Counted from the first letter of the stretch, positions 1 to 6,129 are shown. The stretch: 6,168 bases of DNA from Eubacterium sp. (GCA_029052085.1 JAIDJS010000301.1:1-6168), one strand, 5' to 3'. The notes: generated by a model not told the origin, from the sequence alone. A program made the numbers and translations.

Positions 1-3000
1 TTTACTGTTACTTTCATTGTTGGGGTCTGTAACTTTTTATTGTTTGTTGCAGTAACCGCTGAACTGAATGCTGATGTTATTGCACTGTTCTTACTGTTTA
101 CAGCCCTTACTTTATAGGAATACTTCTTTCCATATGGGGCAGTTCCTGTTGTTGTAGAGGTACCTGTTACTGTACGAAGAAGCTTATAGCCTGTTCCGTT
201 ATCATAATATACATCATACTTATCTGCTCCTGATACTGCATTCCATGAAATCGTAAAGCCTCCGTTTGCGTTTACTACTGCCTTGGCTGTTGGTGTTACC
301 AATCTTTTATTATTGATTGCAGTAACTGCCGAACTGAATACCGATGTTATTGCACTGTTCTTGCTGTTTACGGCCCTTACCTTGTAGGAATATTTCTTGC
401 CATAATGTGCTGTCCCTGTTGTTACGGATGTTCCCGTTACTGTTTTATACAGCTTATAACCTGTGCCGTTATCAATATATACATCATACCTGTCCGCTCC
501 TACCACGGCATTCCATGAAATCGTAAAGCCTCCGTTTGCGTTTACTACTGCTTTGGCCATAGGTGCTTGTAACTTCTTATTGTTTGTTACATTTACTACA
601 TTACTGAAATCTGATTTTACATTGCCTGCTATCGCTCTGATTTTGTATGAATACGCCTTACCATACGCAGCAGTTGCTGTTACAAACTTTGTTGATGTAT
701 CCGTTGCTGTTTTCATAAGTTTGTATGAGCCGTCTGCGTTCTTTATATAAAGTTCATAATTTTCTGCCTCTGAAACTCTATTCCAAGATAATGTAAATGA
801 GCCATTTGCATTTACTGCTACTTTTAAAGTTGGGGTTTTAAGTCCTAAGGCAGGAATTATTTCTGTTTTTATTTCATCACACTTTGAACAAAGATATGTT
901 TTAATTCCTTTTGTTGTAGCAGTTGGTGGCTCAAGCTCCAATTCTTCAAAGCTGTGCCCTGTGGCTTTGACTGCTTCCGTTTTTGTCGCCTTACACTTGG
1001 TGCAGATATAGGTTTTTACACCATTTGCAGTGCAGGTTGCTTTTTTTGTTACCCTGCCCGAATCATAGCTATGACCTGTTGCCGGAATAGTTTTCTGCGC
1101 TATATTTACTGCTTTACATCCTATACAATGTGAGCCTTCAGTTTTTCCTTCTGTTGTACAGGTCGGCTCAACCGCTTCATCTGTTACAAACGTGTGTCCT
1201 TTTGCAGGAATTACTTCTGTCTTCTTTGAATAGCACCACTCACAAGTATACTCCATTGTTCCTTCATCAAAACAAGTTGCATATTTGATGATTTCCATTC
1301 TGTTCCAAGCATGATTGCAAGTATTATCCAGGGGAATGAATTCATTACGATTGTTTCGGGCATAATCCTGAGTAGGTGTACCATAATATCCATAAATTGT
1401 AATTGAAGCCGGAATTGCCTCCATACTTATATTGCTATACTCATGTCTGCTGGCAATATGACAATTTTTACTTAGAATTGTTACACTTTTTAAATTACTG
1501 CAATTATAAAATGCGCTCTCGCCAATATTTGTTACATTTTCAGGAATTATCACTTCTTCCAGACTAGTGCATTTATAGAACGCACTATCTCCTATTGATG
1601 TTACACTATTTGCTATTGTTACATTGCGTAAGTTATCCAAATCCCTAAACGCATTATCTTCTATCCATATACCCGTTACAGTTATATCCGTTAATATGGA
1701 TTTATCAAATTGATCTATGTAATGCGCCGAAACTGTTGCACTTGTTAAATAAGGGCAATTTTTAAAAGCCCTGTAACCTACTGAAGTACTATCCGGAACA
1801 ACAACATTCTGCAGATAAAAACAGCCTTCAAAAGCACTTTCTCCTATATAGTTTACACTTTCCGGTATTACTAAATCAACTGCCATATTTGAGCAATCAT
1901 AAAAAGCATAATCGCCGATATATTCAACATTATTTGGTATTACTATATTTGCAAGGCTACAGCCAGAAAATGCACGATTTTCAATACGAGTTACACTATC
2001 AGGTATGGTTATATTTTTTAAAGTGTATAAATTGCTGAAAACTTCTTCTTCTATTTCCGTTGCACCATCCGGAATGGTTACATTTTCCAAATTATCTGTG
2101 TAAAGTGACTTAATATATCTGGATGGCATTGTTACATTTTTGATATCAAAACATCCAGAAAAAGCTGAAGAATCAATATCTATTTCATTATCTGATATGA
2201 TTACACTCTTTAAAGCGTCACAATTGCAAAAAGCAGATTCAGCAATTGATTGAACGCCTTTTTCAATTGTTACTTTCTGTAATTCAGGGCATTCTGCAAA
2301 AGCACGGAGTTTTATTTCTTTTACACTACCCGGGATGGTTACATTTGTCAAACTTTCACAATTGCTAAACATACCTCGACCAATTGAAGTGACACCATTT
2401 TCAATGATAACCTCTTCCAAACCTGTGCAATACCAAAACACATCTTCTCCTATTTCCGTCATACTACTCGGAATTTTCACACTTTTTAAACCTGTACAAT
2501 TATGAAAAGCATAATCACCTATACTAGCTACACCTTCAGGAATTGTAATACTTGTCAATCCTGTACAACCATAAAATGCTTGTCTTTCTATTGATTTCAC
2601 ACTACTCGGTATCACTATACTTGCTAAGTCTGTACAGTTTAAAAAAGCACAAGAACCTATTGATGTTACACTATCAGGAATAATTGTGTTCTTACAACCA
2701 CAAATCAGCGTATTCGTTTTCGTTTCAATAATCGCATTACAATTATTTCTGCTGTCAAATACTTTATTATTTTTATCAATTTCAATATTCGTTAAAAGCG
2801 GGCATTTTAAAGACAATTCGCCAACATAAGCAACACTTTCAGGAAGCGTTATACTTGTTACTTTCTCACCATCATTAAATGCACCATCTGCTATTAAAAC
2901 AGTTCCATCCTTAATATCGTACGCTCCAGCAACATTATCGGTTTGAACCAGATAATTACCGATATATAAAACACCGTTATCCCAGTTGCTTTCATCCTTA

Positions 3001-3347
3001 TAGTAACCAGTATTCTCAAACGCAAATGCCTCAATGGAAATAACACTATCAGGTATTGATATACTTTTAGCATTATAGGCTTCAGAAAAAGCACCCCCAC
3101 CTATTATAGTTACTGTCTTATTATCAATAACGCTTGGGATATTTAAATCAGAATCCGAACCATAATAGCGTATTATTCTTATGGTTCCATCATCAAGAAC
3201 TTCATAACCATAATCGCCAAATTCTTCTGCAAAAGCAGACAAATCTATACCTGCTGTTATACTAAAAAGCATAACAAGAGAAAGTAGCAAGCTGAACGTC
3301 TTTTTGAAGATGGGAGTAAACTCTCGCTTTACAATTTGATTTTCCAT
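1..3347 (-). CDS. Secreted BspA-type leucine-rich-repeat protein with Cys/His repeats and Fn3-like repeats (C-terminus beyond window)
   Basis: The frame stays open from the ATG at 3347 to the left edge: 1115 codons and no stop. GGAGG lies 7 bases before the ATG. Residues 1–40 look like a signal peptide: a basic start with KK at 15–16, a hydrophobic core at 18–33 and a likely cut after AFA (38–40). Residues about 68–668 hold about 20 BspA/TpLRR-type repeats of the form IGxxAFxxCxxLxxVxIPxSV. They include the insertion typical of the family (FDSRNNCNAIIET, about residues 196–208) and end in a YGYYGTPTQDYA cap. Four Cys/His units follow (679–835), then Fn3-like units from 838. BspA relatives are surface or secreted proteins often linked to adhesion; that role is inferred here. 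No enzymatic motif was seen. The anchor, if any, lies outside the window. The gene has its own promoter and leader, so it is not part of the ffh operon. Confidence 0.93.
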   Translation of the reverse strand, partial: MENQIVKREFTPIFKKTFSLLLSLVMLFSITAGIDLSAFAEEFGDYGYEVLDDGTIRIIRYYGSDSDLNIPSVIDNKTVTIIGGGAFSEAYNAKSISIPDSVISIEAFAFENTGYYKDESNWDNGVLYIGNYLVQTDNVAGAYDIKDGTVLIADGAFNDGEKVTSITLPESVAYVGELSLKCPLLTNIEIDKNNKVFDSRNNCNAIIETKTNTLICGCKNTIIPDSVTSIGSCAFLNCTDLASIVIPSSVKSIERQAFYGCTGLTSITIPEGVASIGDYAFHNCTGLKSVKIPSSMTEIGEDVFWYCTGLEEVIIENGVTSIGRGMFSNCESLTNVTIPGSVKEIKLRAFAECPELQKVTIEKGVQSIAESAFCNCDALKSVIISDNEIDIDSSAFSGCFDIKNVTMPSRYIKSLYTDNLENVTIPDGATEIEEEVFSNLYTLKNITIPDSVTRIENRAFSGCSLANIVIPNNVEYIGDYAFYDCSNMAVDLVIPESVNYIGESAFEGCFYLQNVVVPDSTSVGYRAFKNCPYLTSATVSAHYIDQFDKSILTDITVTGIWIEDNAFRDLDNLRNVTIANSVTSIGDSAFYKCTSLEEVIIPENVTNIGESAFYNCSNLKSVTILSKNCHIASRHEYSNISMEAIPASITIYGYYGTPTQDYARNNRNEFIPLDNTCNHAWNRMEIIKYATCFDEGTMEYTCEWCYSKKTEVIPAKGHTFVTDEAVEPTCTTEGKTEGSHCIGCKAVNIAQKTIPATGHSYDSGRVTKKATCTANGVKTYICTKCKATKTEAVKATGHSFEELELEPPTATTKGIKTYLCSKCDEIKTEIIPALGLKTPTLKVAVNANGSFTLSWNRVSEAENYELYIKNADGSYKLMKTATDTSTKFVTATAAYGKAYSYKIRAIAGNVKSDFSNVVNVTNNKKLQAPMAKAVVNANGGFTISWNAVVGADRYDVYIDNGTGYKLYKTVTGTSVTTGTAHYGKKYSYKVRAVNSKNSAITSVFSSAVTAINNKRLVTPTAKAVVNANGGFTISWNAVSGADKYDVYYDNGTGYKLLRTVTGTSTTTGTAPYGKKYSYKVRAVNSKNSAITSAFSSAVTATNNKKLQTPTMKVTV
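27..836 (-). repeat. Three tandem 270-bp repeats encoding Fn3-like domains, fourth begins at the edge
   Basis: The units are in phase at exactly 270 bp (90 residues): residues 838–927, 928–1017 and 1018–1107, with the fourth starting TPTMKVTV at 1108. Each carries NANG(S/G)FT(L/I)SWN near its start, a Y(E/D)(L/V)Y strand, YKL, YGK(A/K)YSYK(I/V)RA and a closing NN(V/K) linker, matching a fibronectin type III-like fold. Units 2 and 3 are nearly identical in protein, and 44 consecutive bases are identical between 238–281 and 508–551. Unit 1 (nearest the Cys repeats) is more diverged. The array continues beyond the window, so the copy number is unknown. Confidence 0.85.
843..1313 (-). repeat. Four Cys/His repeats of 38–41 residues (H…TC…CxxC…G)
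   Basis: Residues 679–835 of the surface protein split into four units (679–717, 718–758, 759–797, 798–835). Each starts with His after a Gly or Asn, carries a single Cys in an ATC/PTC context and then a CxxC pair, and ends in IPA(K/T/L)G or KATG. Cys positions are 692/702/705, 730/741/744 and 772/782/785. The fourth unit keeps 820/823 but has Ala at 810 in place of the first Cys. Similar CxxC units lie between LRR and Fn3 regions of many Clostridial surface proteins. One His plus three Cys could bind a metal or form disulfides; that is inference. Confidence 0.8.
1344..3146 (-). repeat. BspA/TpLRR-type leucine-rich repeat region (about 20 units)
   Basis: Protein repeats of about 23 residues cover roughly residues 68–668 of the surface protein. 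Units carry an AF followed by a Cys four residues later (AFLNC, AFYGC, AFHNC, AFSGC, AFYDC, AFYNC) and then IP(D/E/S)SV. Several units have drifted: VFWYC and MFSNC replace the AF, and AFRDL and VFSNL lack the Cys. The repeats are diverged at the DNA level, which suggests an old array. In this family such arrays form a curved solenoid used for binding; the ligand cannot be read from the sequence. Confidence 0.9.
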
Positions 3348-3354
3348 AATCATT

Positions 3355-3359
3355 CCTCC
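3355..3359 (-). promoter_or_regulatory. Ribosome binding site of the surface-protein gene
   Basis: GGAGG on the minus strand, 7 bases before the ATG at 3347. It sits only about four bases after the U-run of the leader terminator, so transcription has to pass that terminator before the site is made. Confidence 0.85.
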
Positions 3360-3363
3360 AATC

Positions 3364-3389
3364 AAAAAATGCGCAGCCGAAGCTACGCA
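3364..3389 (-). terminator. Intrinsic terminator inside the leader, just before the RBS (candidate attenuator)
   Basis: On the minus strand TGCGTAGC (3389–3382) pairs with GCTGCGCA (3377–3370) around a TTCG tetraloop: eight pairs, one of them G·U. Six Ts (3369–3364) follow immediately. The plus strand has no T-run after the stem, so it is built to act only in the direction of the surface-protein gene. It lies between that gene's promoter and its ribosome binding site, where it should stop transcription unless overridden. Confidence 0.75.
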
Positions 3390-3413
3390 AAAAAACGCAT
3401 ATCTCCAACTGTC

Positions 3414-3524
3414 GCCAAACAAACTTAAACAAACTCTTAGATAAGGTATGTAAAACAGAGTATGCATTTTTATCAAAAAGAAAAAAAGACATACTTTATC
3501 TAAAAATAATTAAGTTTGTTTGGC
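3414..3524 (-). promoter_or_regulatory. 111-bp imperfect palindrome in the leader (long RNA hairpin)
   Basis: The outer arms 3510–3524 and 3414–3428 are perfectly complementary over 15 bases (GCCAAACAAACTTAA on the minus strand). After a 6/8-base internal loop, the inner arms 3489–3503 and 3437–3451 match at 14 of 15 positions, around a 37-base apical loop. The predicted transcript start falls on the outer edge of the palindrome, so the RNA would begin with this hairpin. AGTTTGTTT occurs twice on the 3' side (3435–3427 and 3425–3417), which allows a slipped pairing. I do not recognise a known riboswitch or T-box. It could also be a decayed mobile repeat, but no target-site duplication is seen. 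Confidence 0.6.
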
Positions 3525-3530
3525 ACTTTC

Positions 3531-3559
3531 AGTATATCACTTTGCAGTAAAATAGTCAA
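3531..3559 (-). promoter_or_regulatory. Sigma-70/SigA-type promoter of the surface-protein gene
   Basis: TTGACT at 3559–3554 and TATACT at 3536–3531 are separated by exactly 17 bases; each hexamer is one base off consensus. Transcription should start near 3524–3526, giving a leader of about 178 nt before the ATG at 3347. It lies just downstream of the khpA terminator, so the gene is an independent transcription unit. Confidence 0.8.
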
Positions 3560-3574
3560 TCAATTATTAACTGT

Positions 3575-3613
3575 AAAAAAACCGTTTGAGTATCAAATAC
3601 TCAAAAGGTTTTT
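3575..3613 (-). terminator. Intrinsic terminator of the ylxM–ffh–rpsP–khpA operon
   Basis: AAAAACC (3613–3607 read on the minus strand) pairs with GGTTTTT (3583–3577), and TTTGAGTA with TACTCAAA inside it, broken by one A/G mismatch and closed by a five-base loop. A T-run follows on the minus strand. It starts 10 bases after the khpA stop codon. The stem also has T5 on the plus-strand side, so it could act in both directions, although no plus-strand gene is visible. Confidence 0.85.
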
Positions 3614-3623
3614 ATTTGCGAAA

Positions 3624-3857
3624 TTAATCAATTTCCACAGAAATTCTTGCGTCATTTCTTGTTGCTGCTGCACGCATAACAACACGAATAGCCTTGGCAA
3701 TTCTGCCCTGCTTGCCGATTACTCTGCCCATATCATCCTCAGCAACATGAAGATGATAAACAGTTACGCCCTCTTCGTTTGGTTCATCAACATCAACAGA
3801 AACTGCATCAGGATTATCAACCAATCCCTTTGTAATGGATATCAACAAATCTTTCAA
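3624..3857 (-). CDS. khpA: KhpA/YlqC family KH-domain RNA-binding protein
   Basis: A 77-residue protein starting MKDLLISITKGLVDNP, which fits the family (M-x-DL-I…LVD-P). The body is one KH domain with the signature VIGKQGR: the GxxG loop GKQG is at residues 48–51 and contacts RNA. KhpA pairs with KhpB/Jag (EloR) in Gram-positive bacteria and acts on RNA with effects on envelope growth; that comes from family knowledge. The start is taken as TTG at 3857, because GGAGGT (3865–3870) lies 7 bases before it. The longer reading frame from GTG at 3866 would overlap its own Shine-Dalgarno. The gene lies 44 bases after rpsP and is last in the operon. Usual family length is about 75–85 residues, so it looks complete. 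Confidence 0.93.
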   Translation of the reverse strand: MKDLLISITKGLVDNPDAVSVDVDEPNEEGVTVYHLHVAEDDMGRVIGKQGRIAKAIRVVMRAAATRNDARISVEID

Positions 3858-3864
3858 AGAACAC

Positions 3865-3870
3865 ACCTCC
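3865..3870 (-). promoter_or_regulatory. Ribosome binding site that decides the khpA start
   Basis: GGAGGT on the minus strand. Its distance to TTG 3857 is 7 bases. The GTG at 3866–3864 overlaps the motif itself and so cannot be the start codon it serves. Confidence 0.8.
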
Positions 3871-3872
3871 TG

Positions 3873-3906
3873 TTTAATCTTTGAATATCAAAAATTAAAG
3901 ATTAAA
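3873..3906 (-). other. 10-bp perfect inverted repeat over the rpsP stop codon
   Basis: TTTAATCTTT and AAAGATTAAA pair perfectly over 10 bases (3897–3906 with 3873–3882) around a 14-base loop. The 5' arm contains the rpsP stop codon (3902–3904) and the 3' arm ends two bases before the AGGAGGT of khpA. No T-run follows, so it is not an intrinsic terminator. It may stabilise or process the mRNA between the genes, or couple khpA translation to rpsP; both are inferences. All pairs but two are A–T, so the stem is weak. Confidence 0.5.
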
Positions 3907-4144
3907 GGATGCCTTCTTTTTTAAGAATGTCTTTAACGGTATCTGTTGGCTGAGCACCGTTAGCAATCCACTTTTTAGCTTTTTCAGCATCAATATTGAT
4001 TTCAGCCGGATCAACCATTGTGTTGTATGTTCCGATTTCCTCAATGAATCTTCCGTCACGAGGGAATCTTGAATCTGCTACTACTACACGATAGAAAGGA
4101 GCCTTTTTTGCACCCATTCTGCGAAGTCTGATTTTTACTGCCAT
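3902..4144 (-). CDS. rpsP: 30S ribosomal protein bS16
   Basis: An 80-residue protein, [20 protein letters not shown] followed by [20 protein letters not shown], which is the highly conserved N-terminal half of bS16. The C-terminal part ([22 protein letters not shown]) also matches the family. bS16 binds 16S rRNA and is needed for assembly of the small subunit. The start is the ATG at 4144 with GGAGGT 7 bases upstream. An in-frame extension of five codons to an upstream GTG (4159) would run into that site and is rejected. It follows ffh after an 80-base, extremely AT-rich spacer (4145–4224) and is followed by khpA. Length is normal for Firmicutes. Confidence 0.97.
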   Translation of the reverse strand: MAVKIRLRRMGAKKAPFYRVVVADSRFPRDGRFIEEIGTYNTMVDPAEINIDAEKAKKWIANGAQPTDTVKDILKKEGIL

Positions 4145-4224
4145 TTTTGTTACCTCCAAAAATTATATTTATATTATTTATTATATATTATCAAACCTAT
4201 ATATTAAATTTGGTTTAATACAAA

Positions 4225-5619
4225 TTAAAAGCCGAAGGGATTATTACCCTTCATTCCCATCATTTTCTGTGCCATTTCAGGATTTTGCTGCATCATACGG
4301 CGCATCTTTTTACTCATTTTAGGACCGCCCTTACCGCCGGCAAACTGGCTCATCATTTTTTTCATCTGCTTAAACTGAGCCATAAGCTTATTTACATCCT
4401 CAACACCCATTCCGCAGCCTGCAGCAATTCTGCGTTTTCTTGACGGATTGATTATATCCGGATGCGCTCTTTCCTCTTTGGTCATTGAATAAATAATAGA
4501 TTTAAACCTTACAAAAGCACTTTCATCAATATCGGCATCCTTAATTTTATTGCCGATACCGGGAATCATCTTTATCGTATCCTTGATGCTGCCCATTCTT
4601 TCAAGCTGAGCAAACTGATCAAGAAGATCATTGAAATCAAACTTATTTTTGGCAAGCTTCTTTTCAAGTTCAACTGCCTTTTTTTCATCAAGGCTTTGCT
4701 CTGCTCTTTCGATAAACGAAAGCACATCGCCCATTCCAAGAATTCTTGAAGCCATTCTGTCCGGATGAAAGCTTTCAAGATCGCCGAGCTTTTCGCCCGT
4801 ACCGACAAATTTAATCGGCTTTCCGGTTACTGCCCTTACGGAAAGTGCAGCACCGCCACGAGTATCGCCATCAAGCTTTGTAAGAATAACACCGTCAATA
4901 CCAAGCGTTTCATTAAAGCTTTTCGCAACATTAACGGCATCCTGACCTGTCATTGCATCAATAACAAGCAGAATTTCATTCGGATGAACCGCAGAACGGA
5001 CATTCTGAAGCTCCTGCATAAGCTCTTCATCAATATGAAGACGGCCCGCTGTATCAAGGAACACATAATCATGACCATGGTCCTTAGCGTATTTAATAGC
5101 CTCTTCAGCTATTTTAACAGGATTTTCGATACCCATTTCAAATACAGGAACACCAACCTGCTCGCCGACAACCTGCAGCTGCTTAATTGCAGCAGGACGA
5201 TAAATATCGCAGGCAACAAGCATCGGTCTGTGCCCTTCATTTTTCAGTTTTAAAGCAAGCTTTGCACTGTGGGTTGTTTTACCCGAGCCCTGCAGACCGC
5301 ACATCATAATAACTGTTGGCGGACGGTTTGCAATGGCAAGACGACTTTCAGTGCCGCCCATAAGCTTGGTTAATTCTTCATTAACAATTTTTATAACCAT
5401 CTGACCGGGCGTTAACGATTCCATTACATCCTCGCCAACGGCACGTTCGGTTACACTTTTTGTAAAATCCTTAGCAACCTTATAGTTTACATCCGCCTCT
5501 AAAAGTGCAAGGCGAACTTCCCTCATTGCTTCTTTTACATCTGCCTCGGTTAATTTACCCTTGGCACGAAGTTTTTTAAAGGAATTCTCAAGCCTTTCGG
5601 AAAGACCTTCAAAAGCCAA
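4225..5619 (-). CDS. ffh: Signal recognition particle GTPase Ffh (SRP54)
   Basis: A 464-residue protein starting MAFEGLSERLENSF. It has the N domain (about 1–95, including REVRLALLEADVNYKV), the GTPase domain with P-loop GLQGSGKTT (108–116), DTAGR (189–193) and TKLDGD (247–252), and a methionine-rich M domain from about 300. The M domain carries the SRP RNA-binding stretch SRKRRIAAGCGMGVEDVN (393–410) and a tail rich in Met (KKMMSQF, MRRMMQQNPEMAQKMMGMKG). Ffh binds signal peptides and SRP RNA and delivers ribosomes to FtsY at the membrane. I place the start at TTG 5619: GGAG (5629–5632) is 9 bases away and the protein then begins MAFEG as in relatives. TTG 5625 is only 3 bases from GGAG. The gap to ylxM is 19 bases. 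Confidence 0.97.
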   Translation of the reverse strand: MAFEGLSERLENSFKKLRAKGKLTEADVKEAMREVRLALLEADVNYKVAKDFTKSVTERAVGEDVMESLTPGQMVIKIVNEELTKLMGGTESRLAIANRPPTVIMMCGLQGSGKTTHSAKLALKLKNEGHRPMLVACDIYRPAAIKQLQVVGEQVGVPVFEMGIENPVKIAEEAIKYAKDHGHDYVFLDTAGRLHIDEELMQELQNVRSAVHPNEILLVIDAMTGQDAVNVAKSFNETLGIDGVILTKLDGDTRGGAALSVRAVTGKPIKFVGTGEKLGDLESFHPDRMASRILGMGDVLSFIERAEQSLDEKKAVELEKKLAKNKFDFNDLLDQFAQLERMGSIKDTIKMIPGIGNKIKDADIDESAFVRFKSIIYSMTKEERAHPDIINPSRKRRIAAGCGMGVEDVNKLMAQFKQMKKMMSQFAGGKGGPKMSKKMRRMMQQNPEMAQKMMGMKGNNPFGF

Positions 5620-5628
5620 AAGCAATCA

Positions 5629-5632
5629 CTCC
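5629..5632 (-). promoter_or_regulatory. Ribosome binding site that decides the ffh start
   Basis: TTGGAGTGA on the minus strand, with the GGAG core at 5632–5629. It is 9 bases from TTG 5619 and only 3 bases from TTG 5625. The former gives normal spacing and the conserved MAFEGL N-terminus. Confidence 0.65.
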
Positions 5633-5638
5633 AATTTA

Positions 5639-6001
5639 TTACTCGCCGAGCATATCGGCAAGTGCTTTGATTTTTGCAGCGTTGGAAGAAATTTCCTTTG
5701 AAAGAGTATGATTTAAATTATAATCACTGATTTCCTCCGCGCATTGCTTAATTTCAGCCAAGCATTGCTTAACCTCATTAAACCGTTTTGCAAGACCAAG
5801 ACGATTCTCCATATCAAAAAGCTGATTTTCCGCTCTTTTTATGGCATCACGAACACCCTGGCGAGTTATACCCTCATTTTCTGCAATTTCAGAAAGGGAC
5901 AAATCTTCATCATAATAATATATGAGAAAATCATGCTGCTTCTGTGTTAACATTTCCCCATAAAAATCGAGAAGATATGAGATTTCCAAATTCTTTGCCA
6001 T
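5639..6001 (-). CDS. ylxM: YlxM family helix-turn-helix protein (SRP-associated)
   Basis: A 120-residue protein starting MAKNLEISYLLDFYGEMLT. Residues about 15–65 (LTQKQHDFLIYYYDEDLSLSEIAENEGITRQGVRDAIKR) are a sigma-region-4-like helix-turn-helix, as is usual for YlxM/p13. The C-terminal half is charged and helical, probably coiled-coil. YlxM sits before ffh in Firmicutes and Mollicutes, and in streptococci it binds SRP components and modulates the SRP GTPase. The start is ATG 6001 with AGGGGG 6 bases upstream. A longer frame reaching 6097 would start upstream of the promoter and is rejected. It is the first gene of the operon. Confidence 0.94.
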   Translation of the reverse strand: MAKNLEISYLLDFYGEMLTQKQHDFLIYYYDEDLSLSEIAENEGITRQGVRDAIKRAENQLFDMENRLGLAKRFNEVKQCLAEIKQCAEEISDYNLNHTLSKEISSNAAKIKALADMLGE

Positions 6002-6026
6002 TTTTATCCCCCTCTGCGTTATAATG

Positions 6027-6047
6027 TGTAAAGTTTTAGTCTTTACA
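6027..6047 (-). other. 7-bp hairpin in the ylxM 5' leader
   Basis: TGTAAAG (6047–6041 on the minus strand) pairs with CTTTACA (6033–6027) around a 7-base loop, near the 5' end of the predicted leader (start about 6050). There is no T-run, so it is not a terminator. It could protect the 5' end or bind a regulator; the signal is weak. Confidence 0.35.
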
Positions 6048-6056
6048 GCAGATATC

Positions 6057-6085
6057 ATTATACTCAAGCATTTTAAATAAGTCAA
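6057..6085 (-). promoter_or_regulatory. Sigma-70/SigA-type promoter of the ylxM–ffh–rpsP–khpA operon
   Basis: TTGACT (6085–6080) and a perfect TATAAT (6062–6057) are separated by 17 bases. The predicted start is about 6050, giving a leader of about 49 nt. Such a near-consensus promoter fits high constitutive expression of SRP and ribosomal genes. Confidence 0.85.
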
Positions 6086-6129
6086 GCAAAAAAGCAATAA
6101 TTTTTCAAAGAAAATTTACGCAAAAAGTA

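Noticed and set aside
463..750. Plus-strand open frame of 95 codons, with others at 3516–3884 and 4765–5253
   Set aside because: All lie antisense to well-supported minus-strand genes or across the leader and khpA. They lack ribosome binding sites and have low-complexity, shadow-like translations.
1500..3100. Regularly spaced similar DNA words that resemble a repeat array such as CRISPR
   Set aside because: The spacing of about 69 bp follows the 23-residue leucine-rich repeat in one open frame; the words are diverged and there are no identical repeats with unique spacers.
3383..3400. Mini-ORF ATG CGT TTT TTT GCG TAG ending inside the leader terminator stem, after a GGAG
   Set aside because: The GGAG is only 2 bases from the ATG, too close for normal initiation, and two Phe codons are too few for a classic leader-peptide attenuator. 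Kept only as a remote possibility.
3262..3492. Minus-strand reading frame of 76 codons across the leader into the surface-protein gene
   Set aside because: It has no Shine-Dalgarno, starts inside the palindrome, and overlaps the signal-peptide region in another frame; its protein looks like nothing known.
3364..3524. 6S RNA (a long rod-like hairpin starting at a promoter)
   Set aside because: The palindrome is only 111 nt, has a large unstructured apical loop rather than the central bubble flanked by long stems, and lies directly in front of a coding gene.
4160..4224. Possible internal promoter or hairpin in the ffh–rpsP spacer (TTGATA with AT-rich -10-like strings; TTAAACC/GGTTTGA)
   Set aside because: The spacer is almost entirely A and T, so promoter-like hexamers occur by chance in many registers. 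The 7-bp hairpin has a 14-base loop and no T-run.
4390..4446. GCG instead of GSG in the Ffh RNA-binding motif
   Set aside because: Cys at this position is, from memory, also present in E. coli Ffh, so it is normal variation and not a lost key residue.
6002..6097. N-terminal extension of ylxM by 32 codons
   Set aside because: It would start upstream of the TTGACT/TATAAT promoter, and the extension matches nothing in the family. ATG 6001 has a good ribosome binding site.
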